Assembly (NCBI RefSeq): GCF_000320365.1
Contig: NZ_ANIN01000002.1
Span: 620,001-684,000, forward strand
Direction of reading: 5' to 3'
From: Moraxella macacae 0408225
Lineage (GTDB): Bacteria; Pseudomonadota; Gammaproteobacteria; Pseudomonadales; Moraxellaceae
DNA length: 64,000 nucleotides
How positions within the stretch are numbered: the stretch's first letter is position 1; each line of letters opens with the position of its first letter. The notes under the pieces are model-generated. The model did not search any database. It was given only the letters and a program-made list of their open reading frames with translations, and was not told the DNA's origin. Below, in pieces: positions 36,563-46,084 of the stretch. The position numbers were made by a program, and so were the translations under genes.

Positions 36563-36700
36563 AAGTTGCATATTGTTTTAAATACATATTTTGTTTTAAA
36601 TACATATTTTGTTTTAAATACATATTTTGTTTTAAATACATATTTTGTTTTAAATTACATATTGTTTTAAGCATATTGTTTTAAAAGTTGCATGTTTAAA
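36563..36700. repeat. Tandem array of an 18-bp unit
   Basis: About five copies of TTTGTTTTAAATACATAT, the last ones degenerate (TAAATTACATATTG, TAAGCATATTG). Flanking AAAAGTTGCATAT copies stand at both ends. It fills the gap between the acyl-CoA dehydrogenase and the YcnI-like gene. The units are contiguous with no unique spacers, so it is not a CRISPR. Confidence 0.8.
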
Positions 36701-36725
36701 AAAGAGCTTTAAAAAGGAGCATAAC

Positions 36726-37187
36726 ATGAACCCTATAAAATCTTTATCAATTGCCCTACTGTGCGGTATTGGATTATTTTCACAAGCACAAGCCCACGTT
36801 ACCATTCGCAATTTTGCCAATGGCGTGGATAGCATGTCTGGCAAATCTGACCACTTTCGCCTAAACGTGCCAACCAATCGACATCAAGCCATTACCAAAA
36901 TAGAGTTTGTTATCCCAACCGAGGTAAAACTGCTGTTTATTCACCCAATGCCAAATTGGACTTATACCACTGAAAAATCCAGCAATGGTGATATCAAAAA
37001 AGTTGTCTATACAGGGCGTATGGAAGCAGGAGAATACACCGCTTTTCCGTTTATCGCAAAAAACCCTGCAACACCTGACACAACTGTAAAATACCAAGTT
37101 TATATCACCTATGAAGATGGGGTTGTTGTGCCTTTTGATGGTTCAAAAGAGGCCAAGGGTTATCAACCAACGATTTTGTTAAAGTAA
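36726..37187 (+). CDS. YcnI-like (DUF1775) periplasmic protein
   Basis: 153 residues with a clear signal peptide (MNPIKSLSIALLCGIGLFSQ, cleavage after AQA), so the mature protein starts with histidine (HVTI). DUF1775/YcnI proteins bind copper through that N-terminal histidine in a mononuclear 'brace'. The rest (RLNVPTNRHQAITKIEFVIP, PNWTY, YTGRMEAGEYTAFPFIAKNP) matches the Ig-like fold of the family. The usual CopC/CopD or Sco neighbours are absent. AAAAAGGAGCATAAC precedes the ATG. Copper handling is inferred, not shown. Confidence 0.75.
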   Translation: MNPIKSLSIALLCGIGLFSQAQAHVTIRNFANGVDSMSGKSDHFRLNVPTNRHQAITKIEFVIPTEVKLLFIHPMPNWTYTTEKSSNGDIKKVVYTGRMEAGEYTAFPFIAKNPATPDTTVKYQVYITYEDGVVVPFDGSKEAKGYQPTILLK

Positions 37188-37404
37188 CCGTTAATTGTAA
37201 CCATAACTTTGCAAAACATTGACAAATTGATGACTAAAAACCCACAACTTTATCATAATTTATCACTTGATTTATTGTAAAATTTATCGCATGATATCAA
37301 AAACCAATTTTTACATTAAATTTTACATTTTTTACATTGAATAAATTTTACATTGATAAATAAATTTAGTTATTTTAGTTTTTAAACAACAAAATGAGGC
37401 ATGT

Positions 37405-38154
37405 ATGAAAGTATTAGTCGCAGTTAAGCGTGTCGTTGATCATAACGTTAAAATTCGCGTAAAAGCAGACAATTCGGGCGTTGAATTGGCAAATGTCAAA
37501 ATGTCGCTTAACCCTTTTGACGAAATTGCGGTAGAAGAAGCGGTGCGTTTAAAAGAAAAAGGCGTGGTAACTGAGATTGTCGCAGTGTCAATTGGGGCAA
37601 AAGAATCGCAAGAACAACTTCGCAGTGCAATGGCACTTGGTGCAGATCGTGGGATTTTGGTAGAATCCAGCGATCCAGTTCGTCCTTTACAAATTGCCAA
37701 ACTCTTAAAATCCATTGCCGAATCTGAAAATGCAGATTTGATTTTTCTAGGCAAACAAGCAATTGATGATGACAACAACCAAACCGGTCAAATGTTAGCA
37801 GCATTAATGAACATCGGTCAAGGTACATTTGCGTCCAAGGTGAGTGTTGAAAACGGTGCAGTAAAAGTTACGCGCGAAGTTGACGGTGGTTTACAAACGG
37901 TTGAGTTGGCATTGCCTGCGGTGATTACCACTGATTTACGCTTAAATGAACCACGTTACATCAAATTGCCAAACATCATGGCCGCTAAGAAAAAACCACT
38001 TGACACAAAAACCCCTGCTGATTTTGGGGTAGATACCGCATCAAACATTGAAATTACCAAAGTTGTCCCTCCTGCAGAACGTAAAGCGGGTATCAAAGTG
38101 GGTTCGGTTGACATATTGATTGACAAATTAAAAAATGAAGCAAAAGTGATTTGA
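37405..38154 (+). CDS. etfB: Electron transfer flavoprotein beta subunit
   Basis: 249 residues. [20 protein letters not shown] is the N-terminus, and ETF-beta motifs are [42 protein letters not shown] and the AMP-binding [31 protein letters not shown] recognition loop. ETF carries electrons from acyl-CoA dehydrogenases to ETF:quinone oxidoreductase. GAGGCATGT precedes the ATG. Confidence 0.97.
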   Translation: MKVLVAVKRVVDHNVKIRVKADNSGVELANVKMSLNPFDEIAVEEAVRLKEKGVVTEIVAVSIGAKESQEQLRSAMALGADRGILVESSDPVRPLQIAKLLKSIAESENADLIFLGKQAIDDDNNQTGQMLAALMNIGQGTFASKVSVENGAVKVTREVDGGLQTVELALPAVITTDLRLNEPRYIKLPNIMAAKKKPLDTKTPADFGVDTASNIEITKVVPPAERKAGIKVGSVDILIDKLKNEAKVI

Positions 38155-38194
38155 TTAACTTACCTTAACTTAATTTAACTTTATGTTTTATACA

Positions 38195-38242
38195 TCGTTT
38201 TAAACGATAAAGAATATTTTAAACGATAAAGAATAAAAGGAA
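38195..38242. repeat. Duplicated 20-bp unit between etfB and etfA
   Basis: TTTTAAACGATAAAGAATA occurs twice in direct succession, and its first copy overlaps a small palindrome ATCGTTT-T-AAACGAT. The array ends at the etfA Shine-Dalgarno (AAAAGGAAAC). It may be a remnant hairpin; no regulatory function is apparent. Confidence 0.6.
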
Positions 38243-38248
38243 ACCCTT

Positions 38249-39178
38249 ATGACTGTTTTAGTTTATGCCGAACACGATAATAACGAATTAAAAAAAGCCA
38301 CTTTAAACACAATTACCGCAGGGCAAAAAATTGGTTCTGATGTGGTGGTTTTGGTCGCAGGATCGGATTGTGAAGCCGTTGCCACGCAAGCAAGCAAAAT
38401 CACAGGCGTAAGTAAAGTTTTGTTGGCAGACAATGCGGTATATGCCAATCAATTAGCCGAAAATGTGGCAAAATTGGTCGTTGGTTTGGCAGGTGATTAT
38501 AGCCATATTTTAGCCTCTGCTACAACAACTGGCAAAAACTTTATGCCACGCGTTGCAGCATTATTAGATGTCAATATGGTGTCTGATATCACCGCTGTGC
38601 TTGATGAACAAACCTTTGAACGTCCAATTTATGCAGGCAATGCAATTGCAACTGTAAAAAACACCGAAAACAAAAAAGTCATTACCGTGCGCAGTACCGC
38701 ATTTGATATGGCAAGCGAAGGTGCACAAGCCCCTATTGAGACGGTTTCTGTGATAGAAGATTTGGCAAAATCAAAATTTGTTGGTGAAGAATTGGCAAAA
38801 TCCGAACGCCCAGAATTGACATCAGCCGAAATTATCGTATCAGGCGGTCGTGCCTTGGGCAATGGCGAAAATTTCAAAACCTACCTTGAACCATTAGTGG
38901 ACAAATTGGGTGCAGCCATGGGTGCCTCAAGAGCCGCCGTTGATGCAGGCTATGTGCCAAACGATTTACAAGTGGGGCAAACAGGTAAAATCGTTGCACC
39001 GAACTTGTACGTTGCTGTAGGCATTTCAGGGGCAATTCAGCACTTGGCAGGAATGAAAGACTCTAAAGTCATCGTTGCAATTAACAATGATCCAGATGCA
39101 CCCATTGCTCAAGTGGCAGATTATTTCTTAGAGGGTGATTTATTCCAAATATTGCCAGAATTAACCAGCAAACTTTAA
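38249..39178 (+). CDS. etfA: Electron transfer flavoprotein alpha subunit
   Basis: 309 residues. The N-terminal domain (VLVYAEHDNNELKKATLNT) is followed by the C-terminal FAD domain: IIVSGGRALG, LGAAMGASRAAVDAGYVPNDLQVGQTGK, and LYVAVGISGAIQHLAGM with NNDPDAPIAQVADYFLEGDLF. These are all hallmarks of ETF-alpha. It is the partner of etfB in the same operon. A strong terminator follows. Confidence 0.97.
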   Translation: MTVLVYAEHDNNELKKATLNTITAGQKIGSDVVVLVAGSDCEAVATQASKITGVSKVLLADNAVYANQLAENVAKLVVGLAGDYSHILASATTTGKNFMPRVAALLDVNMVSDITAVLDEQTFERPIYAGNAIATVKNTENKKVITVRSTAFDMASEGAQAPIETVSVIEDLAKSKFVGEELAKSERPELTSAEIIVSGGRALGNGENFKTYLEPLVDKLGAAMGASRAAVDAGYVPNDLQVGQTGKIVAPNLYVAVGISGAIQHLAGMKDSKVIVAINNDPDAPIAQVADYFLEGDLFQILPELTSKL

Positions 39179-39211
39179 TCATAAGTTAATCATAAAATTC
39201 TGCTTATAAAC

Positions 39212-39244
39212 AAAAAGCAATTAGAAAATTCTGGTTGCTTTTTT
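39212..39244 (+). terminator. Rho-independent terminator after etfA
   Basis: AAAAAGCAATTAGAA pairs with TTCTGGTTGCTTTTT (two G-U pairs) around AA, followed by T residues. It lies 34 bp after the etfA stop. Confidence 0.85.
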
Positions 39245-39339
39245 GTCAATTTAACGTTAGGATAAATGCCTAATCACCCAAAACCTGATAAAAACAGCTC
39301 TTAATAAAAAATAGATCTTAATAAAAACAGTTTCATAAA

Positions 39340-40659
39340 ATGCCACGCCTTATCACTCAAACTCCGGACGATTTTTTGCTATCATTGCTTGATGAAAATG
39401 AACAAACAGATAAACCACCACAAAACCACACACTAAGCCTTGCCGATTATCTACAAACCGTGCAATTGGTGATTCATGAAACCTTGCATAGTGCGTGGGT
39501 AAAGGCTGAAATTCGCAGTGTCTCTAGCAAAAGTGGGCATTTTTATTTTGAATTGGCGGACAAAGACACAGATGGTAAAATTAATGCCAGTTGTCGTGGC
39601 AATCTGTGGCGATCTAATGCTAACAAGGTGATACGCCGTTTTGAACAAACCACAGGCATAACGCCAGACAAAGGCTTAACTTTGCTGTTTAAAATTAACG
39701 CCAATTTTCACCCACAGTACGGTTTTTCGGTAACGATTTTGGATATTGATCCAAGTTTTACCTTAGGTGAAATGGCTCAAAAATACCAACAAATGCTACA
39801 AAAACTGGCAGACAATGATTTATTAACCAAAAATCAATCACTTACCACCCCTTTTGACATTCAAAACGTATTGGTCATTGCCCCAGAAAATGCCGCAGGG
39901 CTTGGTGATTTTCGAGCGGATGCTGATCGTTTACAACGCACAAAAGCATGCCAATTTTTTTATCAGCACGCCACTTTTCAGGGCAATCACGCCCCTGATA
40001 GCATTCAAAAAGCCATTAACACAGGGCTTGAACATTTGCACGCACAACAGATTTTGCCTGATATTTTGGTGATTATTCGCGGAGGCGGTTCGGTTGGTGA
40101 TTTGGCGTATTTAAATGATTACCAATTGTCGGCTTTTCTTGCCAAATTGCCCTTACCGGTATGGGTTGGCATTGGACATGAACGCGATCGCGTACTGTTA
40201 GATGAAGTCGCCCACACCAGTTTTGACACGCCCTCTAAGGTAATTGCCAATATTTATAAACATTTGTCAAGCATTACTCAAGCAGCCAAAAACGCTTTTT
40301 TGCAAATTGGAACAATCAGCCAACAACAAATTTTACAGCACAAACAACAAATTAACGCACCATTGTTACAAATTAACCAATTGGCAAAACAACAATTAGC
40401 CCTTGCCAAACAACAAACCAATCAACAATTACAGAACATTAAATACCTAAGTTTTCAACAAATCCAACAAGCCAAACAACAATCTGAACAATTGCGTGCC
40501 TTGATTTTATTACAAAACCCTAAAAATATTCTTAACCAAGGCTACAGTATTATACGAAATGAACAACAACAAATCATAACCTCTGTCAATCAAATCCAAC
40601 CAAAGCAAGCCTTAAACATTGAACTAAAAGACGGTATCGTACCAGTTACAGTGGGTTAG
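39340..40659 (+). CDS. xseA: Exodeoxyribonuclease VII large subunit
   Basis: 439 residues. The N-terminal OB fold (VKAEIRSVSSKSGHFYFELADK) is followed by the catalytic core: the DILVIIRGGGSVGDLAYLNDYQL segment and PVWVGIGHERDRVLLDEVAHTSFDTPSKV hold the conserved acidic and histidine residues. A glutamine-rich helical region follows (about 305-400), then the GYSIIRNEQQ C-terminal end. With XseB it degrades single-stranded DNA in both directions. No clear Shine-Dalgarno precedes the ATG. xseB follows 71 bp later, after a triplicated TTTTTTTAGTTGTTA unit. Confidence 0.95.
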   Translation: MPRLITQTPDDFLLSLLDENEQTDKPPQNHTLSLADYLQTVQLVIHETLHSAWVKAEIRSVSSKSGHFYFELADKDTDGKINASCRGNLWRSNANKVIRRFEQTTGITPDKGLTLLFKINANFHPQYGFSVTILDIDPSFTLGEMAQKYQQMLQKLADNDLLTKNQSLTTPFDIQNVLVIAPENAAGLGDFRADADRLQRTKACQFFYQHATFQGNHAPDSIQKAINTGLEHLHAQQILPDILVIIRGGGSVGDLAYLNDYQLSAFLAKLPLPVWVGIGHERDRVLLDEVAHTSFDTPSKVIANIYKHLSSITQAAKNAFLQIGTISQQQILQHKQQINAPLLQINQLAKQQLALAKQQTNQQLQNIKYLSFQQIQQAKQQSEQLRALILLQNPKNILNQGYSIIRNEQQQIITSVNQIQPKQALNIELKDGIVPVTVG

Positions 40660-40730
40660 TTTTGCTAAAATTGTTTTTAGTTGTTATTTTTTTAGTTGTT
40701 ATTTTTTTAGTTATTATTAATAGGTGATTT

Positions 40731-40937
40731 ATGAAATCTAAACAAAATTTTCAATCTGCTTATGAGGTGCTGCAACACAACGCCCAACTGTTACAACAAA
40801 ATCAACAACCAAACATTGATGAACTCATGCAAATTGTCTCCGAATCCATCAGTGCGTATCAAGTTTGTCAAAGTCGGATTTTTGAGGTAGAGCAAGCATT
40901 GCAACAAGCGTTTAAGCAACAAGCACTTGACAACTGA
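40731..40937 (+). CDS. xseB: Exodeoxyribonuclease VII small subunit
   Basis: A 68-residue two-helix protein, the right size for XseB. FQSAYEVLQHNAQLLQQNQQPNIDELMQIVSESISAYQVCQSRI matches the family pattern Y-E-x-L followed by L-E-x-L-V-x-x-x-E-x-G-x-x-x-Y-x-x-C, with Q and S replacing some of the usual residues. AGGTGATTT precedes the ATG. It ends 6 bp from the convergent rseP stop. Confidence 0.88.
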   Translation: MKSKQNFQSAYEVLQHNAQLLQQNQQPNIDELMQIVSESISAYQVCQSRIFEVEQALQQAFKQQALDN

Positions 40938-40943
40938 TATAGG

Positions 40944-42308
40944 TTATAAAAGTCGGTTAATATCGTTGCTAATCGCCAACAACATAAACGCTCCCATTAG
41001 CACCATACCAATGTTTAGCCCTACGATTTGTAGCTGTTCGGATAAAGGCTTACCGCGAATAAGCTCAATAATATAATACACCAAATGTCCGCCATCTAGT
41101 ACAGGAATGGGCAACAAATTCATCACAGCAAGACTTAGACTAATCATGGCCATAAACGATAAAACCGCTTGCCAACCCATACTCACACTTTGATTGGCAA
41201 CCTTAGCAATGGTGATCGGCCCTGAAATATTATCCAACCCTATCAGACCTGTAACCATTTTTCCTATAGACTTAACCGTCATCACACTCAAATCATAGGT
41301 ATGGTTTAATGCTTGGTGCATCGCAGGCAGCGGAGCGTACACCACGGTTTTTTTGTATGCATCAGGAATGTGAATTTCACTGCGCTTCACCCCAGCACCA
41401 ATTTGTCCATATTCATGCCCCATATTATCCTTGTTAATTTGTGGGATCAGATCCAATGCCACGGTTTTATCCGCACGCAATACTTTAACCGCCAACATTT
41501 TTTCAGGATTTTGTTGGATAATTTTGGTAAAACTTATCCAATCGTTAATTGCTTGATTGTTTACCGACAAAATTTTATCATTTGGCTGTAAACCTTGGCG
41601 TTGTGCAGGCGTATTCTCGCCAATCTTACCAACAATCGGTTCAATCTGTGGTTGCCACGGTAAAACGCCAAGACTTTCTAGACTGTTTACAGGCTTGCCA
41701 TCATTTTGCATAAAATCGCCAATCGGCAACTGATAGGAAAATTCGCCCTTAGCATTTTGTACAGTAACTCTGATATTGCCCGTTTCACCCATACGATTAG
41801 CCAACGCATAATTGATCGCTTGCCAAGTATCAACCGTTTTGTTGTCAATGGCAATAATTTCATCACCAACTTGTAAAGCAGCCTGACTGGCAGGGCTATT
41901 GGCAACAATAGAGCCAATTTTTGTTGACAATTGTTCGCTGGGCGTCATAAACAGCAGCCAATACAAAAAAATCGCAATGATAAAATTCATCATAGGCCCT
42001 GCAATGACAATGGCAATTTTTTTTAGCGGGTGTTGATTGTTAAACGCCAAGTGCTTTTCATTGTCCGCAACCTCACCTTCGCGTTCGTCTAACATTTTGA
42101 CATAACCACCAAGCCAAATGGCAGAAATGGCGTAATTAATGCCTGTTTTTTTGCTCGTCCAATGGAACAGTTTTGGCCCAAAACCGATAGAATAAGTCAA
42201 CACTTTAACGCCACACAAACGTGCAACGATATAATGCCCCCATTCATGCAAAGCAACCAAAGGGGCTAACACCAACATGGCAGATAAAATAATTAACAAA
42301 AAATTCAT
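40944..42308 (-). CDS. rseP: RseP-type site-2 zinc protease
   Basis: 454 residues. Zinc motif HEWGH (H21-H25) lies in the first membrane span, and the third ligand is in LPIPVLDGGHL near the C-terminus. Two periplasmic PDZ domains lie between the spans (about 115-200 with SPASQAALQVGDEIIAIDN, and 205-300 with TPAQRQGLQPNDKILSVNN). RseP cleaves anti-sigma factor RseA after DegS and removes signal-peptide remnants. A DegS-like gene is at 8.1-9.5 kb. It follows dxr by 16 bp, as in many genomes, but bamA does not follow here. Confidence 0.95.
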   Translation of the reverse strand: MNFLLIILSAMLVLAPLVALHEWGHYIVARLCGVKVLTYSIGFGPKLFHWTSKKTGINYAISAIWLGGYVKMLDEREGEVADNEKHLAFNNQHPLKKIAIVIAGPMMNFIIAIFLYWLLFMTPSEQLSTKIGSIVANSPASQAALQVGDEIIAIDNKTVDTWQAINYALANRMGETGNIRVTVQNAKGEFSYQLPIGDFMQNDGKPVNSLESLGVLPWQPQIEPIVGKIGENTPAQRQGLQPNDKILSVNNQAINDWISFTKIIQQNPEKMLAVKVLRADKTVALDLIPQINKDNMGHEYGQIGAGVKRSEIHIPDAYKKTVVYAPLPAMHQALNHTYDLSVMTVKSIGKMVTGLIGLDNISGPITIAKVANQSVSMGWQAVLSFMAMISLSLAVMNLLPIPVLDGGHLVYYIIELIRGKPLSEQLQIVGLNIGMVLMGAFMLLAISNDINRLL

Positions 42309-42324
42309 AAATTACCTTATTTTT

Positions 42325-43527
42325 TTAATTTTTCTTTACAAAATTAGCAACAAATCCATTTGCCAATTGTCTTGCCAATTGATCCATCGCCAAAATGTCA
42401 TCGAGCGAACCGATTGTTTGTTGATTAATTTTATTTAACACAGCTTCATTTATATCTGCAATATCCGTCAAACGAATTTTGTTGGCTAAAAACGCCGCCA
42501 CGGACACTTCATTGCTTGCATTGAGTGCAATGCAAGCGTAACTTCCCGCTTGCATGGCTTGATATGCCAAAGTTAAGCAATGAAATTTTTGTAAATCTGG
42601 GGGTAAAAACGTCAAATTGCTTAGGCTAAATAAATCCAACTTCGCCACACCACTTTCAATACGTTCAGGGTATGCCAACGCATGTGCAATTGGGGTTTGC
42701 ATATTGGGTATGCCAAGCTGAGCGAGCCACGAGCCGTCAACATACTCCACCATAGAGTGAATGATACTTTGCGGATGTATCACCACTTTGATATTGTCCA
42801 CAGACATACCAAACAAATAACCAGCCTCTATTAATTCCAAACCTTTATTCATCATGGTCGACGAATCCACCGAGATTTTTTGTCCCATCGGCCAGTTTGG
42901 GTGTTTTACCGCTTGGGCAATGCTGGCGTTTTGCATGTCTTGATAGCTTTTGTCCAAAAACGCACCACCCGATGCGGTAAGCCACAACTGTTTTATGCCT
43001 TTTTTTGGATCGTGAATCGCTTGGCGGTTTTGCTGAACATCGGTTGGCAAACATTGAAAAATCGCATTGTGCTCGCTATCAAGTGGCAACAAAACCGCCC
43101 CGGAACGCACTGCTTCTTGTATCATCAATTCACCCGCCATCACCAAGGCTTCTTTATTGGCAAGCAATACCGTTTTACCTGCTTTCACAGCGGATAATGT
43201 AGATGACAAGCCTGCCGATCCAACAATAGATGCCACAACCATATCCACATCATCTAGGCTTGCCAATGCATCCAAACCCTGCGATCCTGACAAAATTTCA
43301 CAAGTTAAATTGGCTTGGTGCAACAAATCTTGAAACCTATCCACTTTATCAGACGGTATACACACATATTTTGGCAAAAAAGTTTGGCAAAGTTTTAGCA
43401 GTTTTTCCAAGCGTGAAAAACCCGATAAACCCACAACTTGATAGCGATCTGGGTGTTTTGCAATCACGGATAACGCACTATCGCCAATTGATCCTGTCGC
43501 ACCGAGAATCGCAATACGTTTTTTCAT
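42325..43527 (-). CDS. dxr: 1-deoxy-D-xylulose 5-phosphate reductoisomerase
   Basis: 400 residues from the ATG at 43527 (AGGAATGATT ahead of it); an ATG two codons earlier is also in frame. IAILGATGSIGDSALSVI is the NADPH loop. LLANKEALVMAGEL, LPLDSEHNAIFQCL, LTASGGAF and VDSSTMMNKGLELIEA are the metal/substrate motifs. Dxr converts DXP to MEP, the committed step of the non-mevalonate isoprenoid pathway. It is placed between clpA and rseP with gaps of 15 and 16 bp, so these three are probably one transcript. Confidence 0.97.
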   Translation of the reverse strand: MKKRIAILGATGSIGDSALSVIAKHPDRYQVVGLSGFSRLEKLLKLCQTFLPKYVCIPSDKVDRFQDLLHQANLTCEILSGSQGLDALASLDDVDMVVASIVGSAGLSSTLSAVKAGKTVLLANKEALVMAGELMIQEAVRSGAVLLPLDSEHNAIFQCLPTDVQQNRQAIHDPKKGIKQLWLTASGGAFLDKSYQDMQNASIAQAVKHPNWPMGQKISVDSSTMMNKGLELIEAGYLFGMSVDNIKVVIHPQSIIHSMVEYVDGSWLAQLGIPNMQTPIAHALAYPERIESGVAKLDLFSLSNLTFLPPDLQKFHCLTLAYQAMQAGSYACIALNASNEVSVAAFLANKIRLTDIADINEAVLNKINQQTIGSLDDILAMDQLARQLANGFVANFVKKN

Positions 43528-43542
43528 AATCATTCCTGTGCT

Positions 43543-45927
43543 TTAGACAACATTATCCGCTTGCGTCATTGGTTTGGCATTTTTTTTCACAACTTTCATA
43601 TCAATACGCTGTGTACTATCATGTTGCGTATTATCACGCTGTATGTCATTTGAGCCTTCATCATGATTTGTCATAACAAGTTCAACGATGCCACCATTTG
43701 CTAAATCACCAAACAAAATCATCTCTGCCAGTGGTTTTTTGATCTCATCTTGAATTAAACGACTCATCGGCCTTGCCCCCATTAAGCGATCATAACCTTT
43801 GTTTGCCAAATAAGCTCGCACCGTATCATCAACTTCAAGAATGATTTGCTTATCATCAAGCTGTGCTTGTAACTCTGTTAAGAATTTATCCACAACCGAA
43901 TCAATCACCAACATATCCAGCGGATTAAAATGAACTATCGCGTCCAAACGGTTACGAAATTCAGGGCTAAATACCCGTTTTATCGCCTCGCTGTTGTCGC
44001 GGCTGTGATCTTGCTCGGTAAAGCCCATACTGGCTCGGCTAATGCTATCAGCACCAACATTGGTTGTCATGATTAAAATGACTTGTTTAAAACTTGACGT
44101 GCGTCCATTGTTGTCGGTCAATGTACCGTGATCCATGACTTGTAGCAACAGATTAAACACATCAGGGTGAGCTTTTTCAATTTCATCTAACAAGAGCACA
44201 CAATATGGAAATTGATTGATTTTTTCGGTCAACAGTCCACCTTGATCAAAACCCACATACCCAGGAGGTGCACCAATCAAGCGCGATGCGGTATGAGATT
44301 CCATATATTCTGACATATCAAATCGCAACAGTTCAATGCCTAATAAATTTGCCAATTGTCGACTAACTTCGGTTTTGCCCACACCTGTTGGCCCTGCAAA
44401 CATAAACGATCCGATCGGCTTGTTATCAGGTTTTAACCCAGCTCTGGATAATTTAATCGCATCTACCAAGGTTTTGATTGCATCGTCTTGTCCAAATACC
44501 AAATGTTTTAGATTTTCCTCAAGGTTTTTTAAATTTTCCTTATCATCGCTAGAAACGGTTTTTTCAGGAATACGTGCAATTTTGGCAATGATTTTTTCGA
44601 TGTCCGCTGTGTCAATCATTGGCATTTGTTCGGTTTTGTCCAACTCAATGGTTTTGTCTATAATGGTTTTGTCCAACTCAATGCCAGTAGCATTATTTTG
44701 TAAACGCACAAACGCCCCTGCTTCATCAATTACATCAATGGCTTTGTCGGGCAAAAAACGCTCATGAATGTGTTTCACTGACAAATGAACAGCCGTTTTT
44801 AATGCGTTATCGCTATATTTAACGCGGTGAAATTGTTCATAATGCAACTTTAAACCGTGCAAAATCGCAATGGTGTCATCGATACCGGGTTCATTGACAT
44901 CAATTTTTTGAAAACGCCGTGCCAAAGAATGATCTTTTTCAAACACTTGGCGGTATTCTACAAATGTGGTCGATCCAATACAGCGTAAACTGCCATTTGC
45001 CAGTGCAGGTTTTAGCAAATTTGACACGTCCATCGTACTGTTCATAGAGGATCCTGCACCAATTATCATATGAATTTCATCAATAAACAAAATCACATTC
45101 GGCGTGCTTTTGAGTTCATCAAGCAAGGCTTTAATGCGTTTTTCAAAATCACCGCGAAATTTTGTCCCTGCGATCAACCCACCAATATCAAGAGCATAGA
45201 TCTCACAGTCTTGTAGCGGTTTTGGGGCTTTGTCATTGACAATCAGCCACGCAAGCCCTTCAGCAATAGACGTTTTACCAACCCCCGGATCGCCTACCAA
45301 CAAGGGGTTGTTTTTACGGCGCCGACATAAAATTTGGGCGGTGCGTTCAATTTCAGCATGGCGTCCGATTAACGGATCGGTATTGCCTAGGCGGGCTTTT
45401 TCGTTTAAATTTTGCGTATATTGCAATAAAGCAGATTCACTGGTATTTTTAGGTTTGTCGTTGGGCGTTTGTACATCGTCATCATTTTCAGAAAGTGCTT
45501 GGTTGCCATGCGATAAATATTGGGTTAGCTCAAGTCTGGTAATGCCTTGTTTTTTTAACAAATACACAGCATAAACGTCATTTTCAGCAAACATAGACAC
45601 CAACAAATCCGCCCCCTCTACCAAGCGTGGCGTTGCACCAGACTGTACATGAAATACCGCTCGCTGAATGGTACGGTCAAAACCGCGTGTGTGTTGTGGT
45701 ACATGACTTGCATTTTGGATCGTTGCCACATTTTTGGCAATATAGTTGGTTAATTCTTGCTCCAAAACATCTAAATCCGCCTTGCAAGCTACCAAACACT
45801 CAATTACACTTTCATTTTTGTCAATCAATCCCAACAATAAATGCTCAAGGGTTAAATACTCATGACGCTGTTCTGATGCAGACAGTAAAATGCGTTGTAA
45901 ATCTTTTTGTAAAGCCAAACTAATCAT
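43543..45927 (-). CDS. clpA: ATP-dependent Clp protease ATP-binding subunit ClpA
   Basis: 794 residues. The ClpN domain (1-150) is followed by two AAA+ modules. The first Walker A is GDPGVGKTS, with FIDEIHMIIGAGSS as Walker B. The second is GPTGVGKTE, with LLLDEIEKAHPDVFNLLLQ as Walker B. LIGAPPGYVGFDQGGLLTE is the pore-2 region. No long middle domain is present, which separates it from ClpB. ClpA unfolds substrates for ClpP. clpS lies upstream on the same strand after a 157-bp gap with no recognisable gene. The end of the first module carries in-frame repeats (IELDKTIIDKTIELDKTE). Confidence 0.96.
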   Translation of the reverse strand: MISLALQKDLQRILLSASEQRHEYLTLEHLLLGLIDKNESVIECLVACKADLDVLEQELTNYIAKNVATIQNASHVPQHTRGFDRTIQRAVFHVQSGATPRLVEGADLLVSMFAENDVYAVYLLKKQGITRLELTQYLSHGNQALSENDDDVQTPNDKPKNTSESALLQYTQNLNEKARLGNTDPLIGRHAEIERTAQILCRRRKNNPLLVGDPGVGKTSIAEGLAWLIVNDKAPKPLQDCEIYALDIGGLIAGTKFRGDFEKRIKALLDELKSTPNVILFIDEIHMIIGAGSSMNSTMDVSNLLKPALANGSLRCIGSTTFVEYRQVFEKDHSLARRFQKIDVNEPGIDDTIAILHGLKLHYEQFHRVKYSDNALKTAVHLSVKHIHERFLPDKAIDVIDEAGAFVRLQNNATGIELDKTIIDKTIELDKTEQMPMIDTADIEKIIAKIARIPEKTVSSDDKENLKNLEENLKHLVFGQDDAIKTLVDAIKLSRAGLKPDNKPIGSFMFAGPTGVGKTEVSRQLANLLGIELLRFDMSEYMESHTASRLIGAPPGYVGFDQGGLLTEKINQFPYCVLLLDEIEKAHPDVFNLLLQVMDHGTLTDNNGRTSSFKQVILIMTTNVGADSISRASMGFTEQDHSRDNSEAIKRVFSPEFRNRLDAIVHFNPLDMLVIDSVVDKFLTELQAQLDDKQIILEVDDTVRAYLANKGYDRLMGARPMSRLIQDEIKKPLAEMILFGDLANGGIVELVMTNHDEGSNDIQRDNTQHDSTQRIDMKVVKKNAKPMTQADNVV

Positions 45928-46084
45928 TGATTTTCCTTAGAATAAAAACACAAATTATTCATCACTATAAAGCCTAAAGTGGCTAAAATCAAGGTAATTT
46001 TAGTAAGGCTTAAACGACAACTGGCAAACAATCCATCGCACAATCCTTTCAGCCATTCAAGCCAACTTAAATTAGCAAGGTTAA

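Noticed and set aside
36563-36700. Possible CRISPR array
   Set aside because: The 18-bp units are contiguous with no unique spacers, are too short, and no cas genes are near.
44336-44767. 143-codon open frame antisense to clpA
   Set aside because: Shadow of the ClpA linker and second AAA+ module.
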